Shown here in pieces: positions 1 to 8,331 of a stretch of 64,000 nt of DNA. The notes beneath the pieces are model-generated. The model worked only from the letters and a program-made list of their open reading frames with translations, was not told the origin of the DNA and made no database searches. Source of the DNA: Ryuthela nishihirai (Eukaryota > Arthropoda > Arachnida > Araneae > Heptathelidae); NCBI GenBank assembly GCA_038380435.1, contig JAWZYU010000001.1, positions 13,930,001 through 13,994,000 on the forward strand. The letters are read 5' to 3'. Numbering within the stretch: the stretch's first letter is position 1; each line of letters begins with the position of its first letter. Both the position numbers and the translations under genes were made by a program.

Positions 1-417
1 AAATCATCCTCTTTATTAAAAAACTTCCCCATTTTAACCGTGGCGCCATCTAGTGACTATGATGAGTACTATTTTTTAGAAAAAACCCTATTTTAGCTAT
101 AATTTCCCGATTTTTGACTCCCCCCATTAAAAACTCCCCTCTTTTAACCCCCTGGCGTCATCTGGTGACTATGATGAGTACTATTTTTAGAAAAACCCTT
201 TATTTTAGTCGTAATTTTTCCAATTTTTGACTCCCCCTCATTAGAAAAAACCCTTATCAAAAGTTCCCTCTATTAAAACTCCCCCAATCACAAACTCCCC
301 TGGTATCCACGTTCATCTGAAAATTTCCAAGTCCAACTAAACTTTGGATGGCAATGCTCATAATGGTTGATGCAATCCTCATAAATAATTACAAAACTTT
401 CGGTGACAGCCCCTCGC
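1..417 (+). repeat. Polinton left terminal inverted repeat (outer end outside window)
   Basis: The reverse complement of 13,385-13,757 matches this stretch with scattered differences, including the block around GGCGCCATCTAGTGACTATG near position 43. The repeat has internal duplication: that block recurs in diverged form near 151-200, and the phrase GATGCAATCCTCATAAATAA occurs near 370 and again near 427. It is rich in C- and T-runs. Confidence 0.9.
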
Positions 418-548
418 AGAAAGGGTGATGCAATCCTCATAAATAATTACAAAGTCCATTTGCCCCATCATCTCCTATTGGCTTATTATATTTCCTGATA
501 AAACTACGGGTCCTGATTGGTTGTCTTAGGTGGCGCTGCTTTCCTACA

Positions 549-556
549 TTAAATAG
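549..556 (+). promoter_or_regulatory. Candidate TATA element upstream of first Polinton gene
   Basis: TTAAATAG lies 29 bp before the first ATG (585). The same TTAAATAGGG(A/G)GCAAC block is kept in the second Polinton copy at about 46,064, although that copy has lost the sequence between it and the coding region. Conservation across two diverged copies supports a core promoter; start-site position is not known. Confidence 0.4.
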
Positions 557-584
557 GGAGCAACCGTCGAGTGCGTCATTGTTC

Positions 585-1382
585 ATGATGCAGGCTAGCA
601 ATCCAGATGTGTGGTGTCTCAGTGAAGATGTTTACGTCATGCCTTCGCTGTTCAAAAATAAGTTTTCTGTGCACGTACGTCGCTACAAGAAATATTAAAA
701 TGGTGAACTCATGTGGGGTTCACCTGTGGGGGTTACCCTCTCCATACCTGAATGGGAGGCTTTGTTTGCCACGGTGCCCCATATAGAGGACCAAGTGAAA
801 ATCGGTCCCGATCAACAGACGTGGCACGTGATGCCTGGTTTACGTGCCTACATGTATCGCAATGTAGGTGGTGAACGCTGTGTTGACTTCATCAAAGAAT
901 CACCTGACCAAAGAACTCTACAATTCCGTGTTGTGAGTCGCAGTATAACTCTGAATGGGTTGCAGTGGTTCACGCTGGCTATCCACGTAGACAAAGTGAT
1001 GCATATCGTGCATAACGTGTGTGGAACTCTGAAAGATCTCTGTACTGCTATTATAGAACATTCAGAATCAGTTCTACCCTTCCTGCTGGGTCCTGTTTTC
1101 GAGGGACCCGAGTGTGTTTATCAGCTGTTGGTGGACATTTTCCAACAAGAACTAACAGGTCTGATTCCGTTAGATGGACTTCAACCTGAAGAAAAAATAC
1201 TGATCATCGTAGGATGGTCTGGTGACTTGGACATTAACGTCTTGGCACAGGTGTTTGTGGATACGGCGTTGAAACGAGGTCTGTTGAATTATGTAGATTC
1301 TGGATTTGTGTGTACTCTGAAATATAATGCTATTGTCGACGATGCAAGAAACGAAATGTATAAATTAAATAAATATTTGTAA
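585..1382 (+). pseudogene. Polinton first gene, PC4-like motif protein, one in-frame stop
   Basis: The reading frame from ATG 585 runs to TAA 1380-1382 with a single in-frame TAA at 696-698, so about 264 residues were encoded. Before the stop it reads FSVHVRRYKKY and after it NGEL, then GVTLSIPEWEAL near residue 45. This pattern of a basic beta strand, a short turn with a polar residue, then a hydrophobic strand ending in xxW resembles the ssDNA-binding PC4/p15 fold, seen in some large DNA viruses. A second, weaker copy of the pattern (SITLNGLQWFTLAIHV) follows near residue 120. The C-terminal half is not recognised; it ends in a basic helix. A truncated relative lies at 46,081-46,411. It would be the first gene behind the left-end promoter, a place suited to a regulator or ssDNA-binding protein; that role is inference. 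Confidence 0.6.
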
Positions 1383-1430
1383 CCCATATAATGTGTTTGT
1401 CTTTTCATCCTATGTCATTTTTGTCTTGGT

Positions 1431-1760
1431 ATGGATAGGAGAAAGAAGGTGCTAGCTAGTGTTGGAAGTGTAATCATAACAGTGTTAACGATAGTAGTAT
1501 TTGTATTAGAACTTATAGCCCTTAGTAAAAATATTCAGTGTGGGGAGTCAAAAGCCTTAGGCAGTGAATACAAAATTCGTGTGTGCAACTTAGCAGTGGA
1601 CATCAGACAGTTTATAGGAGACATCCCTACACTTACAGGTGTCACACTTTCGTTACACCAATGGCAAAACCTGGTGGGATACGACGTCTGGGTGCAGCAG
1701 AAAACAAAACTTTGGAGTCCCATTATTTCGACCCTGAAAGAGGAGGATTCGTTAGTGTAA
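1431..1760 (+). CDS. Small membrane-anchored protein with PC4-like motif
   Basis: An intact 109-residue frame from ATG 1431. Residues 1-8 are basic (MDRRKK), residues about 10-32 form one strongly hydrophobic segment (ITVLTIVVFVLELIAL), and the remainder contains AVDIRQF and, after a linker, GVTLSLHQWQNL. The latter matches GVTLSIPEWEAL of the upstream gene, so the two genes seem to share a module, again resembling PC4. The end overlaps the putative integrase start (1661) in another frame, so the frame could have been shortened by mutation. A membrane-anchored PC4-like protein would be unusual; it may instead be two remnants fused. It is one of very few undamaged frames in the element. Confidence 0.45.
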   Translation: MDRRKKVLASVGSVIITVLTIVVFVLELIALSKNIQCGESKALGSEYKIRVCNLAVDIRQFIGDIPTLTGVTLSLHQWQNLVGYDVWVQQKTKLWSPIISTLKEEDSLV

Positions 1761-2724
1761 AAAATGTAGCTCAGAATACAGGACTGCCACTGAAACTCGT
1801 CCGAGAATGGTAAGAAAAGCAACCTGCCTACACGCTACAGAGACCTGTTCACAGAAATTTCCCCATAATAAAGTTTACATCACAGGGTTAGACGAACAAT
1901 GGCAAGTCGATCTCGTAGTTGTGAAAAATCTAATTCGCTTCAATGACAGTTATCGCTACATATTAACGGTCATTGATGTGTTCTCAAGGTATTGGTGGGC
2001 AGTGCTTATGAAGGCAAAAACAGGGAAATAAATGGTGTCGGCTTTCAAAAAAATCCTTTCCAAGGGACGATCTCCCATGAATTTAAATACGGATCAAGGT
2101 ACCGAATTTACCAACAGAGTATTCCAGAAATTCCTGAAAAAGAAAGGCATTCGGTTCTTCGTCACCTACTGTGACAAAAAAGCAGCTTTGGTGGAGAGAT
2201 GGAATCATACTCTACGTGAGAGACTGGGGAGATATTATACACGCAATAACACCTACCGGTATTTCGATGTGCTGCAACGTGTTGTATGAGGATACAATAC
2301 CACAGTTCATAGTGCACATGATATGGCTCCCAAGGACGTGACCTTACACAATGAAGACGTTGTGTGGGTTCTCTACAGCAATCCAACCAAAGTAAAAGAA
2401 AAACCGGCATTTAAAGTGGGTGACACGGTTTATCTAGCCAGTCTAAACATACCCTTCAAGAAGGCAGGTACGCATTTGTGGACCAAAGAAATTTTTAGAG
2501 TCGACAAGGTGTTACAACGTCAGCCCCCTGAATACGTCATACGGGATTCCGAGGGAGCAGTGTTGAAGGGCACATTCTATAAATCGGAACTTCAAAAAGT
2601 GACCGAACCCGAACTTTACACTGTTGAGAAAATAATCGAGAGAAAAGGTCAAAAAGTATTGGTCAAATTTGGCGGTTATCCCAAACCTTTATGGATTCCT
2701 AAAGAATGGATAGTTTCTACCTGA
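1661..2724 (+). pseudogene. Polinton integrase (retroviral-type DDE, chromo-like tail), broken
   Basis: This gene would catalyse integration of the element's linear DNA. From a possible ATG at 1661 the N-terminal part reads YFDPERGGF and PAYTLQRPVHRNFP, as in Polinton integrases. The catalytic core then shows the first Asp in EQWQVDL, the second in NTDQGTEF and the Glu in ALVERWNHTL, with 33 residues between the last two. The last about 35 residues (YTVEKII to WIPKEWI) resemble a chromodomain, which may guide target choice. Lesions: TAA 1811-1813, a frameshift near 1860, TAA 2029-2031 and TGA 2287-2289. All three catalytic residues survive. The 3' end overlaps the next gene's ATG at 2706. The start is uncertain because of overlap with the preceding frame. 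Confidence 0.9.
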
Positions 2725-3818
2725 CCCTGCCCTGCACAGCTAGTCAGAATATTTACCCAACAATTCGCAGAGTGATTTCACGGTTCATCTAGCACAACCC
2801 TAAGACTAAGTGGAAAATGGAAATTGGGATTAGCAGAAGTTCACTTACCCGTGAGCTGGTACAATGTGGATGGTTCTAATGACACGTTTTAATATTTTGC
2901 TCTTGCTCCCTTTGAAGAATACTGGAAAATCAAGCTTAAACCAGGCAAAATAACTCGTATGGAACTGTTGTCTCTCCACTCAGCTCCCCAAAGAAATAAT
3001 AGTGTCCTATAACAGTGGTTTACTGGGTGTTCAACCCAAGTGAGGGATATGTTTTGATGTTCCCTAAAACGAATTTTGGCAGGCTTCTCTGTGTCGGCGA
3101 GGGAGAAGTTGACAAACACTTCCACCAGCGATTTGCTACCAAACTGTGCAATACTGCAACATTCGATATAGATGGCGAATGTTATTTCTACGTGATTCCG
3201 TCGGGTAGTTTCCAAGAACGATAGGTACCCCACGGACGATACGAAACTGCGGAATCATTGTTCGATGCAATGAACCAGATCATACCCTACAAGTTGAGAA
3301 AAGCTTTCCGTTTCAAGCAACAGGCCGATCACACCGTGTTGATGGATACAGACAACCTACATTTCATTAAATTTCTAATAGACCTTAGCTGAAAGGGCCA
3401 AAGCAAAAAAAGACGTCCTATAAAATTTTAATTCGAAATCTAAATTCCTAATCTGGGGTTCGAAAGAGGAAATAAATTTCCTCTTTCGAACCCCAGATTA
3501 GGAGACATGCTAGGAATCACTAAATTTGATGTTCCGCTGAATAAAGCCATGGGTGACTACCCCATCGATATGAACAGAGGAATGTACGGTATTTATTTGT
3601 ATTCAGGCCTTATTGCATCTCAGTTGTTAGGTGATACTCATGGTGAACTGTTGCATGTTGTGAATCCTGCCGTCAGAACCAGTAATAACGAAGCCATCGT
3701 TGCAGTGTATCAACAACCTGATTACTACCCCATGGCAAGAAACAGTTTCAAGAGTGTGAGAATATTCCTTCGTACCAATACAGGAGAACCTCTGCATTTT
3801 AAATTCGGTAAAGTTTAA
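2706..3818 (+). pseudogene. Polinton structural protein, probable minor capsid/penton candidate, broken
   Basis: I recognise this as the conserved Polinton protein whose N-terminus reads MDSFYLTLPCTASQNIYPT followed by LSGKWKLGLAEVHLP and SWYNV, and whose C-terminus has YPIDMNRGMYGIYLYSGL, LLGDT and YYPMARNSFKSVRI. Those pieces appear in order at 2706-2795, 2783-2892, 3015-3392 and 3507-3818, in different frames or separated by stops, including TAG 3222-3224. Full length would be near 370 residues. It lies between integrase and the small virion-protein gene, in the capsid block. A vertex-forming single jelly-roll role is inferred from family position, not from a motif I can point to. A 58-bp perfect foldback at 3446-3503 sits inside the gene and probably arose after its death. 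Confidence 0.72.
3446..3503. repeat. Perfect 28-bp foldback inside the minor-capsid pseudogene
   Basis: Arms 3446-3473 and 3476-3503 are exact reverse complements with a 2-nt spacer. The right arm is in frame with the downstream coding segment (reading NPRLGDMLGI into 3507), so the left arm looks like an added inverted copy. Perfect identity in a decayed gene implies recent origin or an amplification/assembly artefact. A transcription terminator is unlikely in this context. Confidence 0.9.
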
Positions 3819-3836
3819 TCAAGTTACATTTCTGCC

Positions 3837-4227
3837 ATGAGGGTTAAATTCGTTCCCCCTTCTGCAGACACCTATGTGAACTACTACAAGAGCCAAATGG
3901 GGCAGGGTGTGTTCAGGGCCCCTCGTTATCAGAGAGGTGATGGACTCGGTAGCATCTTTGCCACTATTGGACGTTTCAGCAGCCCTCTCGTACGACCGGC
4001 GCTGTGTCACCCTATGTAAGGGAGGGCTACAGTTCGTTTCAGAGATAGCCCAGGGGCAAAACTTCAAAACGGCTGCCAAAGCAGGGTTGCGTGAAGCCGG
4101 TGTACACCTATTGCAATGTGCCAGTTCCAAGCTGCAGGGCGGAAAAGGGATAAAACGTAGTCGTCATCATCCTAATGTTCATAAAGTGAAGAGACTCTGT
4201 ACTGTGAAGGACGTGTTTTCATCATGA
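3837..4227 (+). pseudogene. Polinton small virion protein, adenovirus pX/pVI-like, frameshifted
   Basis: The N-terminal segment from ATG 3837 reads YVNYYKSQMGQGV, then YQRGDGLGSIFATIGRF and a hydrophobic helix-prone stretch. After a frameshift between about 3990 and 4020 the +1 frame continues GLQFVSEIAQGQNF and ends in a basic tail (KGIKRSRHH). This layout of a short polar start, a GLGSIF glycine turn, an amphipathic region and a basic C-terminus is typical of the small Polinton protein compared with adenoviral cement/core peptides. The gene ends at 4225-4227 within the overlap ATGA with the major capsid start at 4224, arguing for coupled expression of virion genes. Role in DNA condensation or membrane disruption is inferred. 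Confidence 0.65.
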
Positions 4228-5519
4228 GCATTCAGAAAATTCCCGCTGTTTCTGGCAATTGTACCAATTCCGAACTGGACCTGTTTCTGGTTCCCCCACT
4301 GTCTCTCAACCGGAAAGAGGCTGCTATGTCAGTTATTCACCTGTGGCTTCGCTGGAAGGTAATGCTCCACTTGAATTCATCGTGAAAGGGACAGATGATT
4401 ACATTGATCTATCCCGCTATCACCTGCACCTCGTCTTGAAAATTGTGAAATTCGATGGTACACCCCCGTCGGAAATGATTGCCCCCTGTAATAATTTCTT
4501 CCACCCCCTCTTCAATCAAGTAGACGTCTTCCTCAACGATCACCTAGTGAGTGTTTCTCACACCCTGTACACCTACAGGGCATACCTGGAGACTCTATTG
4601 AATTATGGTACCGATGCCATATGAAGTCAGCTCGGTACATCACTCTGGTACCTCGACACCACCGGTAAAATGGAACTGACCAGTCGGGAGAACGAGGGAT
4701 GGCATCAGTGCAAGCGGTACGTCAAGTCAACAGGTATTGAACTCATCTCGTGGATCCATGCCGACCTGTTCAATCAAGAACGTTACCTACTCAATCAGGT
4801 CGATCTGAGACTGCGTTTGCTAAGGTCTAAGCCCTAATTCTGTCTCATGACAGGTGAAGTGGAGCCCTCTTACAAAGTACAGATTCACGAAGCTGAATTT
4901 TTCGTGCGTGAAGTCAAACCCACTTCTGGTGTCATCCTTGCACATGCTCGCCTACTGGGCTCAGAGAGTGCCAAGTACCCCCTGCGAAGAAAGGATTTAC
5001 GCATGTTCTCCATCGCTGCAGGCCTGCGAGTGTGAACCATGACAATTTATTTCTCGGCAAATTTCCGGTACGTCTGGTACTGGGTATGGTGGAAGGATCG
5101 TTCAGTCTGAATGGATCGTACGAAAAACATTCCGTCAACTTCCAACATTTCAACTTAAACTACATCAGCCTTCACATTGACAGTGATCAGTAGTCCTACA
5201 CCTCAGACTTTACGAATGGATGTTATCTCAGATGTTACCAAGGATTATTGGACGCTGTGGACGCATGGAAATCCGATAGTGGTATTAACGTATCACGAAA
5301 AGTGTATGGCGAGGGTTTTACACTGTTTAGATTCCAATTGACCCCCAGCAACGTGAATGTAATCAAGTGTTTTCTTTAATAAAGAGTGGTAGTGTGAGAG
5401 TCGAATTAAAGTTTGCCAAGCCACTACCCACATCAGTCACTGTCATCCTATATGCAGAATACCAGAATCTGCTGGAAATCCCACTGAATAGTAAAATCCT
5501 GTTTGACTACAGCTCATGA
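4224..5519 (+). pseudogene. Polinton major capsid protein candidate (F54H12.2-like), broken
   Basis: From ATG 4224 the product starts MSIQKIPAVSG and NSELDLFLVPP, continues in another frame with PLEFIVKGTDDYIDLSRYHL and NQVDVFLNDHLVS, then YPLRRKDLRMFSIAAG, HDNLFLGKFP and NFQHFNLNYISLHID, and ends LLEIPLNSKILFDYSS before TGA 5517-5519. This is the abundant Polinton family represented by the nematode protein F54H12.2, which I understand to be the double jelly-roll hexon-like capsid protein. About 430 residues fits that family. Lesions include a frameshift after about residue 30, stops TGA 4622-4624, TGA/TAA in the 4835-5035 stretch, TAG near 5193 and a frameshift near 5380. It overlaps the protease start by ATGA at 5516-5519. 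Confidence 0.75.
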
Positions 5520-5945
5520 ATACCTATCAGTTAGAATCCATCCTCTCGATGTTACCTACAAGTCTAGGTGTGTTCCCACGTGACAGACTCCCCGCAGAAT
5601 CGACCTGTCAGAAGCCTTGTTTATCTACAATACTGATCTGTCCTCCCTGCCCAGAACCCACTGGATAGCTGTTTACAAGAAAGGAATGCATGTGGATCAT
5701 TTTGACCCCCTGGGGACGAGTCCCGATGTCTCCATGCAAGAATACTACAGTCGACTAGGCATACATCACGTGTTACACCCCTCGATACCTCTGCAGGACC
5801 CCATGGGTGACACTTGCGGTGCTGTATTTCCTGTTTAAAAGAGCGAGCGGTTCGACTCTTCCCACAGTACTGCATCGGTGTGTCATGTATGTGTCGAGTA
5901 GACTTTAATGACTGTATGGTGATATGATGGTTCTCCGAACTCCTT
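5517..5945 (+). pseudogene. Polinton adenain-like cysteine protease, broken
   Basis: The enzyme would mature virion proteins. The start ATG 5517 (MNTYQLESILSM) is followed by GVFPRDRLP, as in Polinton proteases. After a frameshift the core reads THWIAVYKKG, with the candidate catalytic His, then DHFDPLGTSP, carrying the acidic residue, and DPMGDTCG, with the candidate catalytic Cys. A second frameshift just after the Cys puts the expected YFLFKRASG helix in the +1 frame, and a further shift precedes FNDCMV at the end. Triad order His-Asp-Cys matches adenain and Ulp1-like enzymes. About 140 residues is slightly short of the usual 150-200. The end overlaps the ATPase start at 5924. Confidence 0.85.
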
Positions 5946-6548
5946 CAAATATTATAATTGCCTTCACAGTGTGGAAAGACGACTTTCACTCTGAAACTCA
6001 TCAAAGAAGCCGCTCAGGTGTACGAACACCAGCCCCAATGTGTTGTTTACTGCTACGGGGAGTGGCAACCTGCCTTTAAACCCTTTAAGAAAATTGTGGA
6101 ATTTTACGAAGGACTACCTGTAGATATGGAATTTGACCCCCTCAGTCCTACGCTTCTGATGCTGGACGACTTGATGGAACAGTCTGTGGCCAGCGAACTC
6201 ATATCTCAATTGTTTATTCGTGGAGGTCATCATAAAAATATCACGATTGTCCTGATCTTGAAAAATCTGTTTTTAAAGGGAAGACATTCGAGGACTATAT
6301 CACTCAATGCTCACTATATGTTTTTATTTTGCAACTGTTGGGACGCTTCACAAGTAACGCATCTGGCAAGACAAGTATTTCCACATCAATCCAAACTCCT
6401 GACCGATGCTTATAGACTAGCTACACAACCTCCCTGTGGCTATTTGTGTGTGGACCTTCATCCCAGAACGTTAGATACTGAAAGGCTCCGTGCCAAGATC
6501 CTCCCTTCTGAAGAACCCGAGATACTCTACGTCCCAAATAAAAGTTAG
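5924..6548 (+). pseudogene. Polinton A32/FtsK-type DNA-packaging ATPase, one frameshift
   Basis: This motor would pump element DNA into capsids. ATG 5924 begins MMVLRTPSNIIIA; a frameshift near 5960 then gives PSQCGKTTF, so the P-loop (GxxxxGKT) has lost its leading Gly-Pro while keeping GKT. Walker B is LLMLDDLM near residue 80, followed by LFIRGGHHKNITIV, the conserved His-rich strand of Polinton ATPases, and by QVFPHQSKLL. Apart from the Walker A lesion the remaining 195 codons are open to TAG 6546-6548, making this one of the better preserved genes. Its end overlaps the following small gene by about ten bases in another frame. Confidence 0.88.
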
Positions 6549-6858
6549 ATCTCAAGGCCCATTCCTTCAGTGTTTACCAAAACTTGGGGGAAAGCAACAT
6601 GCAGCTCTGCTGAAGCACATCTCTGACCCTCAGATGTATGCTCTATGTGAAGTGTGTACTAATTTCTTAAAAGGGAATGTGCCTGTCTCCCATCGAGTAT
6701 TAAAGAATTTACGAAGTCACAAGACTGTCATAAGAAGTTTAGCTTCCAAACGCGCATCTGTCCATCACAAGAAACGTCTCCTACAAAAGGGATCGGGATT
6801 TCTACTCCCCCTCCTCATAGCTGCATTACCTCTGCTGGGGTCCCTATTTCGAAAATGA
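6538..6858 (+). pseudogene. Conserved small basic Polinton protein, start codon lost
   Basis: The frame has the recurring Polinton pattern: FLQCLPKLGGKQHAALLKHI, then a Cys pair region ALCEVCTNFLKGNVPVS, a very basic middle (RVLKNLRSHKTVIRSLASKR, HHKKRLLQKG) and a hydrophobic C-terminal helix LLPLLIAALPLLGSLF. The natural start is probably codon 6538, now ATA where ATG is expected. The stop TGA at 6856-6858 overlaps the next ATG at 6855. A nucleic-acid-binding core or membrane-active virion protein is suggested by charge and the hydrophobic tail; the function is not established to my knowledge. Confidence 0.65.
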
Positions 6859-7148
6859 TTTCAGTGAAGGCTGTTCAAAGGCGAAACATACGAAAAAAAG
6901 TGCGTGATTTAGACATGGAGATGAAGAAAATACTTGAATCTGACGCTGATGATAAAACTGAAAAGTACCTGGCTGTATTGAAAAATTACCTGTTATTTAA
7001 CCAACAACTGGAAGCCTCCCATGAAGTAAAGGTCAACATTCCCAGACAGCAAATATCAGAGACTTATGATCACCCTCCAAAAGACATTAGCGAATTTGTT
7101 CCCATCCGGCGTAAGAAAAGGAAATTATTTGAATGGACTTCATATTGA
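6855..7148 (+). CDS. Small charged coiled-coil Polinton protein
   Basis: An uninterrupted 97-residue frame whose ATG overlaps the upstream stop (ATGA). Residues about 12-60 are highly charged and helix-prone, with heptad-like leucines and repeated Glu/Lys (VRDLDMEMKKILESDADDKT, YLAVLKNYLLFNQQLEAS), consistent with a coiled coil. The C-terminus is basic (PIRRKKRKLFEW) and could be a nuclear localisation signal or DNA-binding tail. In other Polintons a similar small coiled-coil frame follows the basic protein, so position and composition agree. It is the last gene of the plus-strand block and is followed by AT-rich repeats. Function unknown; a scaffold or core role is possible. Confidence 0.6.
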   Translation: MISVKAVQRRNIRKKVRDLDMEMKKILESDADDKTEKYLAVLKNYLLFNQQLEASHEVKVNIPRQQISETYDHPPKDISEFVPIRRKKRKLFEWTSY

Positions 7149-7187
7149 AGATATCTGTTTGAAGACTTGTTTTCTGAAGATTCATGT

Positions 7188-7312
7188 AAAAAATTTGTGA
7201 TAAAAAACCATGCATTAAAATTCTGTATTAAAAAACCATGTATTAAAAATTGTGATAAAAACAATATATTAAAAATTTGTGATAAAAACAATGTATTAAA
7301 AATTTGTGATAT
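7188..7312. repeat. AT-rich tandem repeat after the plus-strand gene block
   Basis: About four imperfect units of roughly 27-30 bp built on ATTAAAAATTTGTGATAAAA. An AATAAA at 7315-7320 immediately follows and could be the polyadenylation signal of the plus-strand transcripts. Confidence 0.6.
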
Positions 7313-7320
7313 CCAATAAA

Positions 7321-7744
7321 AGAAATTAAAACTAATATACGCCTCTTTTTCATTCTTTCGGTGAATTAGTTTTTTACAGCACCAGTAGATGGTTCTCCGC
7401 TGAAGCGATATGCTCTTTAAGATAAGCAATCACGCACCGCTGCAAAACGAGTTAGGGACCGTCGCCTCATTTAGTTTCTGTAGCGTGGATGCCGGAAATA
7501 TTGTCGTCGCACTGCAATTGATGAGTAGATGGTCCCTAAGTCGAGCGGCAGCAGTGTCTTGGAATCAGCTGTGGTGGCAATACTCCAGAACTCCTGTAAA
7601 AACAAAGTTGATGCTCCTCTTACTTTTAAATTATCCCCCTCCCACATAGCCATCGTTTAGGATCGTTATCGTTTAGCCACGTCGCCATCGTTTAGGATTT
7701 TTTTGGTAAATAAAGAGACGGATTTTTTTTAAACCTTTTTTATT
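7321..7744. other. Polinton centre, no gene recognised
   Basis: A stretch between the convergent gene blocks with no recognisable protein on either strand. It contains GTAGATGGTTCTCCGC and a related GTAGATGGTCCCTAAG about 140 bp apart, and three copies of ATCGTTTAG between 7655 and 7697. Confidence 0.5.
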
Positions 7745-7823
7745 AAACATATCAGCAGTTGCAATTATAAAACAGACAGTGGTGATAATTCATATGACAA
7801 TTTCAAATAAGATCCGTTGTGGA

Positions 7824-8325
7824 AATATTTAGCAGTATAAAATCACTACGGAAATATTTAACAGGTTTCAAAGACAATGATGTTGCTAATAAAATTCAAA
7901 AATGTTTAGCAGTATAAAAATACACATATAAGTTCAGTATAAATAATACAGATTTCAACAGCTGCTGACGTCGCCGTGTGTTTTAAGGGACATTATGGAA
8001 ATATTTAGCAGTATAAAAAATTATAAGATCCGCTACGGATACATGAGATCCACTACGGATACTGAAATAATAAATTAAGGTCCACTAAGGACATTGAAAT
8101 AATAAATTAAGGTCCACTACGGATACTGAAATAATAAATTAAGGTCCACTAAGGACATTGAAATAATAAATTAAGGTCTACTACGGACATTGAAATATGT
8201 GTAGAAAATATTTAGCAGTATAAAAGTGATAAGATCCACTACGGATACTGAAATAATAAATTAAGAATCGCTATGAACATTGAAATATGTGTAATTAAGA
8301 ACCACTATGTACATTGAAATAAAAC
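7824..8325. repeat. Central Polinton repeat cluster with two interspersed motifs
   Basis: Motif A (ATTTAGCAGTATAAA or close variants) occurs near 7828, 7902, 8000 and 8206. Motif B is a 32-bp tandem unit, GGTCCACTAAGGACATTGAA plus AATAATAAATTA, in about eight copies between 8029 and 8325; adjacent units alternate ACGGATACTG and AAGGACATTG. The cluster separates the ends of the two convergent transcription units and stops just before the polymerase stop codon. Confidence 0.8.
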
Positions 8326-8331
8326 TTGTAT

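Noticed and set aside
3446..3503. Rho-independent terminator
   Set aside because: A eukaryotic element would not use one, the T-run is missing, and the hairpin is inside a gene.
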